From assembly GCA_045543215.1 (NCBI GenBank), contig JAZQMD010000177.1:1-14020 (forward strand): DNA of 14,020 nucleotides, given 5' to 3'. This stretch comes from DXYV01 sp045543215 (GTDB taxonomy: Bacteria > Bacillota > Clostridia > Oscillospirales > Oscillospiraceae). The notes beneath the pieces are model-generated. The model was not told the origin of the DNA, did not search any database, and saw nothing but the letters and a program-made list of their open reading frames with translations. The first letter of the stretch is position 1. Every line of letters starts with the position of its first letter. Positions 1 through 7,731 of this stretch are shown here, piece by piece. The translations under genes and the position numbers were made by a program.

Positions 1-1
1 C

Positions 2-37
2 CGCTTGGCCTCCGACTTCAACTACTGGAGGTTTTAA
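2..37 (+). CDS. Possible 3' end of an upstream gene (partial)
   Basis: A reading frame open from the left edge ends in a TAA at 35-37, giving the tail RLASDFNYWRF. It closes only 4 bases before the gyrB ATG and includes the gyrB ribosome binding site, as expected for a tightly packed upstream gene. In many Firmicutes the gene before gyrB is recF or a small DUF370/RemB gene, but eleven residues are not enough to assign a family. The other two forward frames are also open into or past the gyrB start, so this is only a candidate. Confidence 0.22.
   Translation, partial: RLASDFNYWRF
27..31 (+). promoter_or_regulatory. Ribosome binding site of gyrB
   Basis: GGAGG lies 10 bases before the ATG at 42. 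It fixes the gyrB start, although the frame stays open upstream to the window edge with no stop codon. Confidence 0.8.
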
Positions 38-41
38 AACG

Positions 42-1994
42 ATGTCTGAAGAATTAGAACTTGATTTGGGTACTACCCATACCAATCATGAATATGGTGC
101 GTCTGAGATTCAGGTGTTGGAAGGTCTGGAGGCTGTACGAAAGCGGCCTGGCATGTATATTGGCTCAACTTCCTCCTCTGGTTTGCATCACCTAGTATAC
201 GAGATTGTAGATAATGCCATTGACGAGGCTTTGGCTGGCTATTGCAATCATATTACTGTTTCCATTCTTCCAGGTAACGTAATCAAAGTTACAGATAATG
301 GACGTGGTATTCCTGTGGATATCCAGGCCCAGACAGGGAAACCAGCCTTAGAAGTAGTGTATACCATCCTCCACGCTGGCGGTAAATTTGGAGGTGGTGG
401 CTATAAGGTTTCCGGGGGCCTCCACGGTGTTGGCGCGTCTGTGGTTAATGCCCTATCAGAATGGTTAGAGGTAAGGGTTCATAAAAATGGTGAGATTTAT
501 GAAATGAAATTTGCCAGAGGCGAAGTCACCCAGGCTATGACTGTTGTGGGAACCAGTGAACGCACAGGTACAGAAGTAATTTTTAAGCCTGATCCCATAA
601 TGTTTACCGAAACCACAATCTATGATTATGAAATTCTCCATACCCGAATGAGGGAGGAAGCCTTCCTTAATGCAGGACTTACTATTTCCATTTCTGATCT
701 ACGGGGAGAGAATCCTGTGACTGATACCATGTGCTATGAAGGAGGTATCCGTCAGTTTGTAGATTTCATCAATGTAAATAAAACGAATATTCATGGAGAA
801 GTAATCTATATGTCGGGCAGTAAGGAAGATGCAGTGGCTGAGATAGCCATGCAGTATACCGACACATATAGTGAGGTTATTGTTTCTTTTGCCAATAATG
901 TTCACACTCCAGAGGGCGGAATGCATGAGGAGGGCTTTAAACGGGCTTTGACCACAGTTTTAAATGCCTACGGAAAAAAAATGAATATTATCAAGGGTGA
1001 AGAAAAAATATCCGGCGAGGACTGCCGGGAAGGTCTGACGTGTATTATAAGCGTAAAACTTACTGAGGCTCAATTTGAGGGTCAAACAAAGGCTAAGTTA
1101 GGAAACAGTGAGATTCGTACCTTAGTCAATTCTGTGGTTTCTGATAAACTAGAACAGTATTTGGAAGAACATCCTGCAGTTGGCCGTTCTATTTTAGATA
1201 AGGCCCTGACTGCCAGTCGTGCCAGAGAAGCTGCCCGCAAAGCAAGGGAGTCTATCCGCCGCAAAACTGCCTTAGGTGGGGCTGCTATGCCAGATAAGCT
1301 GCGGGATTGCAATGAAAATAACCCAGAGCTTACCGAAATCTATATCGTTGAGGGTGACTCTGCGGGAGGTTCTGCTACTCAGGGTCGGGATTCCCGATTT
1401 CAGGCTATTCTTCCTCTATGGGGTAAAATGCTCAATGTAGAAAAGGCCAGGGCGGACAAGGTATATGGAAATGATAAGCTCCAGCCTGTAATTACTGCCC
1501 TAGGTGCTGGTATTGGGGAAGACTTTGATCCTATGAAGCTGCGCTACCACAAAGTAATTATTATGGCAGATGCCGATGTGGACGGTGCCCATATCCGTAC
1601 TTTATTGCTTACCTTTTTCTTCCGTTTTATGCGGCCTCTTATTGAGCAAGGATATGTCTATTCGGCTGTACCGCCTCTGTTTAAGTTATCACGTGGCAAA
1701 ACTGTACGTTTAGCTTTCTCCGAGGAAGAGCGGGACCGGGTTTCCGCCGAGTTGCGAGGAGATCATCTTAATGCCAAAGTGGATATCAGCCGGTTCAAAG
1801 GTTTAGGTGAAATGGACCCTCATGAGCTTTGGGAGACTACTATGAATCCGGAAACCCGTACTCTTCGGAGAATAGAGTTGGATGATGCAGTCGCAGCTGA
1901 TGCTGCCTTCACAGTCCTTATGGGTGAGAAAGTGGAGCCACGAAAAGAGTTTATTGAGAGAAATGCTAAATATGCAGTAAATTTGGATTACTAA
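42..1994 (+). CDS. gyrB: DNA gyrase subunit B
   Basis: ATPase subunit of the heterotetrameric type IIA topoisomerase that introduces negative supercoils. The 650-residue length fits the short GyrB form of Gram-positives (B. subtilis about 638) without the large proteobacterial insert. Visible motifs: RKRPGMYIG near residues 33-41; the GHKL ATPase helix EIVDNAIDEA with catalytic-type Glu54 and Asn58; DNGRGIP at 85-91; the glycine-rich ATP lid GGKFGGGGYKVSGGLHGVG around 113-131; TOPRIM EGDSAGG starting at Glu437; and DADVDG at 510-515, which together bind catalytic magnesium. The C-terminus FIERNAKYAVNLDY is typical. An oddity is Trp460 in PLWGK, where Lys or Arg is usual. gyrA follows after 36 bases, so the two are probably cotranscribed. 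The promoter lies outside the window. GyrB rather than ParE is favoured because the partner downstream has GyrA features. Confidence 0.98.
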   Translation: MSEELELDLGTTHTNHEYGASEIQVLEGLEAVRKRPGMYIGSTSSSGLHHLVYEIVDNAIDEALAGYCNHITVSILPGNVIKVTDNGRGIPVDIQAQTGKPALEVVYTILHAGGKFGGGGYKVSGGLHGVGASVVNALSEWLEVRVHKNGEIYEMKFARGEVTQAMTVVGTSERTGTEVIFKPDPIMFTETTIYDYEILHTRMREEAFLNAGLTISISDLRGENPVTDTMCYEGGIRQFVDFINVNKTNIHGEVIYMSGSKEDAVAEIAMQYTDTYSEVIVSFANNVHTPEGGMHEEGFKRALTTVLNAYGKKMNIIKGEEKISGEDCREGLTCIISVKLTEAQFEGQTKAKLGNSEIRTLVNSVVSDKLEQYLEEHPAVGRSILDKALTASRAREAARKARESIRRKTALGGAAMPDKLRDCNENNPELTEIYIVEGDSAGGSATQGRDSRFQAILPLWGKMLNVEKARADKVYGNDKLQPVITALGAGIGEDFDPMKLRYHKVIIMADADVDGAHIRTLLLTFFFRFMRPLIEQGYVYSAVPPLFKLSRGKTVRLAFSEEERDRVSAELRGDHLNAKVDISRFKGLGEMDPHELWETTMNPETRTLRRIELDDAVAADAAFTVLMGEKVEPRKEFIERNAKYAVNLDY

Positions 1995-2030
1995 TGGAAG
2001 AGACCTCTCATTTAGGAGGAGTAGGCAGTT

Positions 2031-4541
2031 ATGAGTAAAAAACCAAACTACGATCCAGAGGAGATTCGATTTCCTGATCAGGTAATTGTTACATCTCCTT
2101 TGGTTCCGGAGATGGAGAAATCTTATATTGAATATGCCATGTCGGTTATTGTAGGACGGGCTCTGCCAGACGTGCGTGATGGACTAAAGCCCGTACATCG
2201 ACGTATTCTCTATGCAATGTATGAGGATAATCTTACCCATGACCGTCCTTTTAAAAAGTCGGCCACCTGTGTAGGCGATGTGTTGGGCCGCTATCATCCT
2301 CATGGGGATAGTTCTGTTTATGATGCCCTGGTTCGCCTGGCTCAGGATTTCTCCTTACGCTATCCTCTTGTAGATGGTCATGGTAACTTTGGATCAGTTG
2401 ATGGAGATCCTCCAGCAGCTTACCGCTATACTGAAGCCCGTATGTCCCGTATTGCAGACGAAATGCTCCGAGATATTGAAAAAGAAACAGTGGACTGGGA
2501 TCCTAACTTTGATGAGTCACGTAAGGAACCTCGGGTTCTTCCATCTCGATTTCCTAATTTACTGGTCAACGGTTCTTCAGGAATTGCTGTTGGCATGGCT
2601 ACAAATATTCCTCCTCATAATCTGCGGGAGGTTATTAATGCAGCTATCTGTGTACTTGATGATCCAAATGTTACTTTATTAGATTTAATGGAGCATGTAA
2701 AAGGTCCTGATTTTCCAACCAAGGGCATTATTATGGGACGCTCTGGTATCCGTTCAGCTTATGCCACCGGTCGTGGTAAAATTATGGTACGGGCCAGGCA
2801 TGAGTTTGAGGAATTTGGTAAAGATCGCATACGTATTATTATTACCGAATTACCTTATCAAGTGAATAAACGTATGCTCATCAAGAGTATGGCTGATCAG
2901 GTGGAGGATAAAAGACTGGATGGAATATCCGATCTGCGTGATGAGTCAGACCGTAATGGTATGCGTATTGTCATTGAACTTAAACGGGATGCAAACCCTC
3001 AGGTTGTACTCAATCGTTTATTCTCTCAGACCCAACTGCAGACCTCCTTTGCTATAAATATGCTGGCCCTGGTAGAAAATCAGTCACAGCCCCGTATTTT
3101 GTCCCTTCGGCATATTCTGGACGAGTACATTTCATTTCAACAAGATATTATTATCCGCCGAACTAATTTTGATTTGAAAAAGGCACAAGAACGGTCACAT
3201 TTACTTGAAGGATTACTCATTGCTCAGGATAATATTGACGAAGTTATTAAAATTATTCGAGAGTCTTATGATGACGCCAAAGAAAATCTTATGTCCCGCT
3301 TCTCACTTTCCGATGTGCAGGCACAGGCCATTTTGGATATGCGTCTTAAGGCTCTTCAGGGATTAGACCGAGAGAAGCTTGAAAAAGAATATCAGGAGTT
3401 GGAGGAGCGTATTTCTTACTATAAGCGGCTTCTGGAGGACAATGAGTTGCTGCGTCAGGTACTCAAGGATGAGTTGTCTGTTATTCGTGACCGTTTTGGG
3501 GATGATCGGATTACTGAAATCCAGGATGTGGAGGATGAAATTGATATTGAGGATCTGATTGAGGAAGAGGAGTGCGTCTTTACTCTTACTCAGGCCGGAT
3601 ATATTAAACGAACTCCTGCCAGTCAGTATTCAGTCCAGTCCAAAGGAGGTATGGGCAAAAAGGGTATTACTACCCGTGAAGAGGATTACGTTGTGGATGT
3701 ATTCACCGCTTCCTCACATGACTATATCCTGTTTTTTACTAATACAGGTAAGGTATATCGAAAAAAAGGCTACCAGATTCCTGAATCGGGTAAGACTGCC
3801 AGGGGGACTGCCCTTGTCAATATCCTTCAGGTAGAATCAGGGGAGCGAGTTCAGGCTATAATTCATACTCGTTCTATTGAGGATGATGGTCGTTATTTGT
3901 TTATGGTTACCCGATTTGGCACAGTGAAGCGGTTGCCAGCTTTTACTTTAAAGAATCTTCGTAATAATGGTATCCGTGCCCTTCGCCTAGATGAAGGGGA
4001 TGAACTGGTCAATGTAGTGGAGACAGATGGAAACAGTAAGATTCTCATTGCCACCCAAGATGGTCAGGCAGTTTGTTTCCATGAGAATACCGTGCGTCCT
4101 ATGGGCCGGGACGCAGTGGGTGTGCGTGGTATCCGTCTGAAAGAGGGAGACTATGTGGTTGGTGCTGCCCAGGTGCAGGAGGGTAAAACGGTACTTTCTA
4201 TTACCCAGCGTGGATTTGGTAAGCGTACTCCCATGGAGGATTACCGGGTCACAAACAGGGGAGGCTCTGGTATTCGAAATTATCTGGTTACTGAGAAGAC
4301 CGGCAGCGTGATAGGGGTCAAGATGGTAGACGAGAATAAGGATTTACTGCTGGTCACACAAAGTGGTATTTTAATTCGTACTCCTGTGGAGGCTATTCGT
4401 ATTGCTGGACGTTCTACTCAGGGTGTCATTGTTATGCGTTTTAAAGAGGAAGGGGATCAGGTAATCTCCATGGCACTCACTGATCGGGTAGAGGATACTT
4501 CTACTGGGGAAGAAAGTTCTTCCGAGTTTGTTGAATCATGA
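2031..4541 (+). CDS. gyrA: DNA gyrase subunit A
   Basis: DNA cleavage and religation subunit of gyrase, 836 residues (B. subtilis 821). The N-terminal breakage-reunion domain shows YAMSVIVGRALPDVRDGLKP, then the quinolone-resistance region HPHGDSSVYD, in which Ser94 and Asp98 match the drug-sensitive Ser83 and Asp87 of E. coli. The catalytic Arg-Tyr pair is Arg132-Tyr133 in AAYRYTEARM. A coiled tower segment spans roughly residues 380-510. The C-terminal beta-pinwheel that wraps DNA begins after an acidic linker (DEIDIEDLIEEEE) and carries a GyrA-box-like QSKGGMG at Gln536, a looser form of the canonical QRRGGKG; this box supports gyrase over ParC. The tail is acidic (STGEESSSEFVES). AGGAGGA at 2014-2020 sets the start. 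The gene ends just before a strong terminator. Confidence 0.98.
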   Translation: MSKKPNYDPEEIRFPDQVIVTSPLVPEMEKSYIEYAMSVIVGRALPDVRDGLKPVHRRILYAMYEDNLTHDRPFKKSATCVGDVLGRYHPHGDSSVYDALVRLAQDFSLRYPLVDGHGNFGSVDGDPPAAYRYTEARMSRIADEMLRDIEKETVDWDPNFDESRKEPRVLPSRFPNLLVNGSSGIAVGMATNIPPHNLREVINAAICVLDDPNVTLLDLMEHVKGPDFPTKGIIMGRSGIRSAYATGRGKIMVRARHEFEEFGKDRIRIIITELPYQVNKRMLIKSMADQVEDKRLDGISDLRDESDRNGMRIVIELKRDANPQVVLNRLFSQTQLQTSFAINMLALVENQSQPRILSLRHILDEYISFQQDIIIRRTNFDLKKAQERSHLLEGLLIAQDNIDEVIKIIRESYDDAKENLMSRFSLSDVQAQAILDMRLKALQGLDREKLEKEYQELEERISYYKRLLEDNELLRQVLKDELSVIRDRFGDDRITEIQDVEDEIDIEDLIEEEECVFTLTQAGYIKRTPASQYSVQSKGGMGKKGITTREEDYVVDVFTASSHDYILFFTNTGKVYRKKGYQIPESGKTARGTALVNILQVESGERVQAIIHTRSIEDDGRYLFMVTRFGTVKRLPAFTLKNLRNNGIRALRLDEGDELVNVVETDGNSKILIATQDGQAVCFHENTVRPMGRDAVGVRGIRLKEGDYVVGAAQVQEGKTVLSITQRGFGKRTPMEDYRVTNRGGSGIRNYLVTEKTGSVIGVKMVDENKDLLLVTQSGILIRTPVEAIRIAGRSTQGVIVMRFKEEGDQVISMALTDRVEDTSTGEESSSEFVES

Positions 4542-4601
4542 GTGTAAAGAAAACACTTTTTATCTTTGTTTTGGTAGATAATAATTTATAAGAGTAAGAA
4601 A

Positions 4602-4640
4602 AGGGCCCGCATGGATTGATCCGTGCGGGCTTTCGTTTTT
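4602..4640 (+). terminator. Intrinsic terminator of gyrBA, possibly bidirectional
   Basis: An 11-bp stem, GCCCGCATGGA (4605-4615) with TCCGTGCGGGC (4620-4630), has one G-U pair, a TTGA loop and then TTTCGTTTTT. On the opposite strand the hairpin is followed by CCCTTTTCTT, so it could also stop ricT transcripts arriving from the right. A weaker hairpin, AGTGT/ACACT at 4541-4557 followed by five T residues, sits directly on the gyrA stop codon and may be a first, leaky terminator. Confidence 0.9.
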
Positions 4641-5867
4641 CTATTCTTTGAAGGGGCTATTGTTTTGACCTGGTTTACCACCACGGTTTTTGGGACGGTT
4701 CCGTCGACGAAAAGTTTTTTTCTCTCCTTCTTCTCCAGTATGAATTGAGGGACCATTCTCTGGAAAAGACTTTTTTGCTCTTTTCTCTCCTTGAGGTTTA
4801 GATTTCTTTTTATCAACTGGTTGTTCATAAATTTTTTTACTATTACTTCCTCGTCCCTGGTTCCGTCGGCGAGAGGGTTGCTGATGATTTGTAGAATTAG
4901 AAGAATCGTTTTGTTGGTCGAGAATAGATGCCATAGCAGCAGCTAGACGGTTGTTCCCATATCGCTGGAGTTGTGGATTATCTTCTTCTTGGATGAAACG
5001 CAGCTTCTCTAATTCCTCTTTCGAGGGAGGGATATAGTCATCCGGACGTTTACCCTTACCGTTTCGTACTACTCTAATCTCTGCAGCACTGTAAGTTTTT
5101 GGGGAATCGGTCGATTCTTCCAGCTTTACCTTTACCTGTTCTCGTAGTAAGTTGACTGAAATAACGTTACCGGTTCCATCGGGACATTCCACAAAGGATT
5201 CATTTTTTGGACAGCGGCGTACCGCATCTTCATAGGCATCCTGTTCGTACTTTAGGCAGCACATAAGCCGTCCGCATGTTCCTGAAATCTTAGTTGGATT
5301 AAGGGAAAGGTTTTGTGTCTTGGCCATCTTAATGGATACAGGTTGAAATTCACCTAAAAATTGAGAGCAGCAAAGTGGTCTTCCGCAGATACCAAGCCCA
5401 CCCAGCATACGGGACTCATCCCGTACGCCAATTTGCCGTAATTCAATGCGAGCGTGGAATACGGATGCCAAATCTTTTACCAATGCACGGAAATCTACCC
5501 GTCCCTCAGAGGTAAAGAAAAAGAGAATTTTGGAGCCGTCAAAGGCATACTCCACCCGCACTAGTTTCATATCCAAATTATACTTTTTAATCTTCTTTTG
5601 ACAAATAAGCATAGCCTGACGTTCTTTGAGAACGTTTTCAGCAATAATTTGCTCGTCGGTTTCAGTGGCTAAACGAATGACTGGTCTTAGTGGTTGGATG
5701 ACAGTTGAGTCCTCTACAAAACCATTAGGTCGAGAGCATGTTCCATATTCCAAACCTTTCCCTGTTTCAACAATGACTCCTTGACCAGTTTTCACCGTTA
5801 GACCATTTGGGTTGAAATAATATTGTTTTCCGCCAGATTTAAATTTCACGCCGATAATCTCGGTCAT
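4641..5867 (-). CDS. ricT: RicT (YaaT), PSP1-domain protein of the RNase Y specificity complex
   Basis: PSP1 C-terminal-domain protein homologous to B. subtilis RicT/YaaT. With RicA and RicF it forms a [4Fe-4S] complex that directs RNase Y mRNA maturation and affects sporulation and competence. Its cluster-ligand cysteines appear as CGRPLCC (Cys161, 166, 167) and CGRLMCC (Cys198, 203, 204), separated by about 30 residues. The start is taken at the ATG at 5867, giving 408 residues, because TCCTCC (GGAGGA on the minus strand, 5876-5881) lies 8 bases upstream; the ATG at 5900 lacks such a site. The protein is about 130 residues longer than B. subtilis YaaT. The extra C-terminal tail, from about residue 290, is low-complexity and very basic (RRRN, KKK and RG repeats) and probably disordered. 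It follows holB as in Bacillus and converges on gyrA. ricA and ricF are not in the window. Confidence 0.93.
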   Translation of the reverse strand: MTEIIGVKFKSGGKQYYFNPNGLTVKTGQGVIVETGKGLEYGTCSRPNGFVEDSTVIQPLRPVIRLATETDEQIIAENVLKERQAMLICQKKIKKYNLDMKLVRVEYAFDGSKILFFFTSEGRVDFRALVKDLASVFHARIELRQIGVRDESRMLGGLGICGRPLCCSQFLGEFQPVSIKMAKTQNLSLNPTKISGTCGRLMCCLKYEQDAYEDAVRRCPKNESFVECPDGTGNVISVNLLREQVKVKLEESTDSPKTYSAAEIRVVRNGKGKRPDDYIPPSKEELEKLRFIQEEDNPQLQRYGNNRLAAAMASILDQQNDSSNSTNHQQPSRRRNQGRGSNSKKIYEQPVDKKKSKPQGEKRAKKSFPENGPSIHTGEEGEKKTFRRRNRPKNRGGKPGQNNSPFKE

Positions 5868-5875
5868 AATGGGTT

Positions 5876-5881
5876 TCCTCC
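5876..5881 (-). promoter_or_regulatory. Ribosome binding site that decides the ricT start
   Basis: GGAGGA on the minus strand, 8 bases before the ATG at 5867. It argues against the longer reading frame that begins with the ATG at 5900. Confidence 0.8.
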
Positions 5882-5892
5882 GGTGCATTTTA

Positions 5893-5912
5893 TCCGGCAA
5901 TAAACCGCCGGA
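5893..5912 (-). other. Small hairpin between holB and ricT
   Basis: A perfect 6-bp inverted repeat, TCCGGC (5893-5898) with GCCGGA (5907-5912), has an 8-base loop and lies in the 54-base gap between the holB stop and the ricT start. There is no T-tract, so it is more likely an RNA stability or processing element than a terminator, or it may be chance. Confidence 0.35.
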
Positions 5913-5921
5913 AATGAAATT

Positions 5922-6665
5922 TTAAAGTAGGCCGCGCTCTACACACAGTAAGCCCAGTAAATGTCCCCCACCTACATTAAAATTGGCGGCCTCTTGAACT
6001 TGTCGTAGTAGGCGTAACAGATGAGCACACTCCTTAGGGCGGGAGGACAGGAAGGGACGTAAAGCCTCTTGGGTTAATATAAAAAGATCCTGAAGCTCTC
6101 TAGGCTTATATTTATCCCTCTCCAGGGTACACAAAAAAGTCCAAAGTTCCGTTTCATTTCCATCCAGTAGAAGGGAAGATAAACATTTAGAAAGTTCAAC
6201 TAGTATGGGATCGGATTTATCCTCCTGTGGTGGAAGGGAGAGGATTTCACAGCGAGAGCGAATGGTATCTAAAAGGCAGCCGGTTTGGGCACATAGAAGG
6301 AGGAAGGATACGTAAGAAGGCCCCTCCTCCAATACTTTTAGTAAGGTGTTCTGCGCAGCTTCATTCATTGAATCTGCTGGATGGATGAGATAGACCTTAC
6401 GCGCCGCTTCATTTGGTTGAATGTAAGCATCAGAGCGAAGCGCCCTGGTCTGATCCACTAAAATTTCCCGTTTGCCTTCTAAAGGGGAGAGGATAATCAC
6501 ATCGGGATGGATACCCTTATTTACCTTTTGACAATGCATACAGATACCGCAAGGTTTGTTTTCACCTTGGCAAACATAAGCCATGGCTAGAGTGAGGGCA
6601 CGAGCCTCCCTAGTGGAGCGATTTCCTCCGGTGATGATATAGGCGTGGGACAGATTCATGGTCAT
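5922..6665 (-). CDS. holB: DNA polymerase III delta' clamp-loader subunit, compact form
   Basis: Delta' subunit of the clamp loader, which helps open and load the beta sliding clamp. AAA+ fold features: a degenerate P-loop region (GGNRSTREAR, about residues 13-22), consistent with delta' not hydrolysing ATP; a four-cysteine zinc module at Cys32, Cys39, Cys42 and Cys45; the LLKVLEEGP helix at 109-116; and the SRC arginine-finger motif at 137-139. The C-terminal helices (LLRLLRQVQEAANFN...LLGLL) resemble the end of domain III. At 247 residues it is much shorter than Bacillus delta' (about 329): only about 108 residues follow SRC, so most of domain II appears to be missing. Its ATG overlaps the darA stop (ATGA), indicating translational coupling; a second ATG two codons downstream is an alternative start. 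The darA-holB-ricT order is conserved in Firmicutes. Confidence 0.92.
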   Translation of the reverse strand: MTMNLSHAYIITGGNRSTREARALTLAMAYVCQGENKPCGICMHCQKVNKGIHPDVIILSPLEGKREILVDQTRALRSDAYIQPNEAARKVYLIHPADSMNEAAQNTLLKVLEEGPSYVSFLLLCAQTGCLLDTIRSRCEILSLPPQEDKSDPILVELSKCLSSLLLDGNETELWTFLCTLERDKYKPRELQDLFILTQEALRPFLSSRPKECAHLLRLLRQVQEAANFNVGGGHLLGLLCVERGLL

Positions 6666-6985
6666 ACCCGTTCAAAACGTTCTATATCCACTACAAAGAT
6701 AGTGGCCCCACCTACAGTAACCTCTACAGGCATAGAGGGGTAATAGCCGTAGCTCATCTCTGTGGTTGTGGGAATCATTTGCTTGCGACTGTGGGATTGA
6801 TCATGAATTATATCAATCACGGTTTGTACCTTATCCTCATCCACACCTACCAAAATAGTTACATTTCCAGCCATAAGAAAGCCACCTGTAGTTGCCAGCT
6901 TGGTGGAGGAAAACCCCTTTTTGGTTAGGGCATGGATGACAGCGTTGGCATCATCGTGATTGATAATAGCGAGAACTAATTTCAT
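6662..6985 (-). CDS. darA: DarA (YaaQ), PII-like cyclic-di-AMP receptor
   Basis: A DUF970-family, PII-like small protein of 107 residues, the usual length for DarA/PstA/YaaQ. Family members form trimers that bind cyclic-di-AMP in the cytoplasm; the downstream partner is not settled. Recognisable features are the N-terminal MKLVLAIINHDDANAV strand-helix, the LATTGGFLMAGNVTILVGV segment containing the conserved TGGFL and GN(V/T)T motifs, and the C-terminal GGATIFVVDIERFERV strand typical of the family. A good site (AAGGAGGAG) precedes the ATG. The stop codon overlaps the holB start by four bases. In B. subtilis yaaQ lies in a tmk-yaaQ-yaaR-holB-yaaT string; here yaaR is absent between darA and holB, and tmk is not upstream. 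The 118-base gap to rnhA may contain a promoter. Confidence 0.94.
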   Translation of the reverse strand: MKLVLAIINHDDANAVIHALTKKGFSSTKLATTGGFLMAGNVTILVGVDEDKVQTVIDIIHDQSHSRKQMIPTTTEMSYGYYPSMPVEVTVGGATIFVVDIERFERV

Positions 6986-7032
6986 AAGGGCTCCTCCTTT
7001 TTGAGTAAAAAAAATTATGTGCTATTTATCCT

Positions 7033-7038
7033 ATTATA
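7033..7038 (-). promoter_or_regulatory. Possible -10 box upstream of darA
   Basis: A perfect TATAAT on the minus strand lies 47 bases before the darA ATG, in an AT-rich gap. No convincing -35 hexamer exists at a 16-18 base spacing, so this is only a candidate start for the darA-holB-ricT transcript. Read-through from rnhA is the alternative. Confidence 0.3.
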
Positions 7039-7103
7039 ACTTATAAAAGACGGAATTGGTAGTATTTTTTGAAAAAGAAGAACCCCATCATGAAAAACTT
7101 GTT

Positions 7104-7541
7104 TTATTTAAATTTTTTGCTTTGAGCTACAGCCATTTCATCGCAGCGATTGTTATAAGGGTTGCTGCTATGACCTTTCACCCAGTGGAGATTGACGGTG
7201 TGGTAATTGTACAGTCTCAGCAGCTGCTCCCATAGATCTGAATTGAGGGCAGGTTTTTTATCTGCCTTGATCCATCCCTTGGCTTTCCATCCTTTGGCCC
7301 ATCCTTTTTCCAGAGCATCTATAACGTATTTGGAATCAGAGTAAAGTTCTACAAAGCATGGCTCTGTAAGAGATTCTAAGGCGGCAATGACTCCAGTAAG
7401 CTCCATACGGTTGTTGGTTGTACGGGCCTCTCCGCCGGACAGCTCCTTTTTATATTGTCCGTACATGAGTATGGCTCCCCAGCCTCCGGGTCCAGGATTG
7501 CCGCTGCAAGCGCCATCTGTATAAATGGTGACTGTCTTCAT
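7104..7541 (-). CDS. rnhA: Ribonuclease HI
   Basis: Cytoplasmic endonuclease that cuts the RNA strand of RNA-DNA hybrids, removing primers and R-loops. The 145-residue length is close to the E. coli enzyme (155). The catalytic carboxylates are all present: Asp9 in YTDGACSGNPGPGGWG, Glu47 in NNRMELTG, Asp69 in ELYSDSKYV, and Asp134 near the C-terminus, with the flexible-loop His124 in VKGHSSNPYNN. The tryptophan- and lysine-rich segment at about 80-100 (GWAKGWKAKGWIKADKK) corresponds to the basic protrusion that grips the hybrid. AAGGAG lies 6 bases before the ATG. It stands alone, with 190 bases to aspS upstream and 118 to darA downstream, and may have its own promoter at 7606-7635. Confidence 0.97.
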   Translation of the reverse strand: MKTVTIYTDGACSGNPGPGGWGAILMYGQYKKELSGGEARTTNNRMELTGVIAALESLTEPCFVELYSDSKYVIDALEKGWAKGWKAKGWIKADKKPALNSDLWEQLLRLYNYHTVNLHWVKGHSSNPYNNRCDEMAVAQSKKFK

Positions 7542-7605
7542 AAAATTCTCCTTATTTATCCAATCACATTCTAAAAACGTAGTTTAAATATTATGATAGT
7601 CGGTA

Positions 7606-7635
7606 GATATATTCATATAAAAAATTTAATTTCAA
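7606..7635 (-). promoter_or_regulatory. Candidate promoter of rnhA
   Basis: On the minus strand, TTGAAA (7630-7635) and TATATC (7606-7611) are separated by 18 bases. The -35 matches consensus at 5 of 6 positions and the -10 at 4 of 6. It lies between the hairpin at 7643-7673 and rnhA, a sensible place, but the surrounding AT richness makes chance matches likely. Confidence 0.35.
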
Positions 7636-7642
7636 GGATTAG

Positions 7643-7678
7643 GGGCACGCGGTCAAATTCTTGCCGCGTGCCCTTTTT
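7643..7678 (+). terminator. Hairpin terminator oriented for plus-strand transcription
   Basis: A perfect 10-bp GC-rich stem, GGGCACGCGG (7643-7652) with CCGCGTGCCC (7664-7673), has an 11-base loop and is followed on the + strand by TTTTT (7674-7678). Both flanking genes are on the minus strand. In their direction the stem is preceded by AAAAA and followed by CTAATCC, with no immediate U-tract. By standard rules it therefore works best against rightward transcription, although it could still end aspS transcripts with lower efficiency or protect their 3' ends. Confidence 0.7.
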
Positions 7679-7731
7679 ACCAATTTTTTAGGTTTTACAA
7701 ACAAGTATATAATTGGGTTAAATATAGAAAA

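Noticed and set aside
4586..4828. An 80-codon lysine-rich minus-strand frame across the ricT tail and terminator.
   Set aside because: A shifted frame of the basic ricT tail; it runs through the terminator hairpin and has no independent start signal.
7679..7731. AT-rich stretch after the aspS stop as a minus-strand terminator.
   Set aside because: No stable stem could be drawn; only the plus-facing hairpin at 7643-7673 is convincing in this gap.
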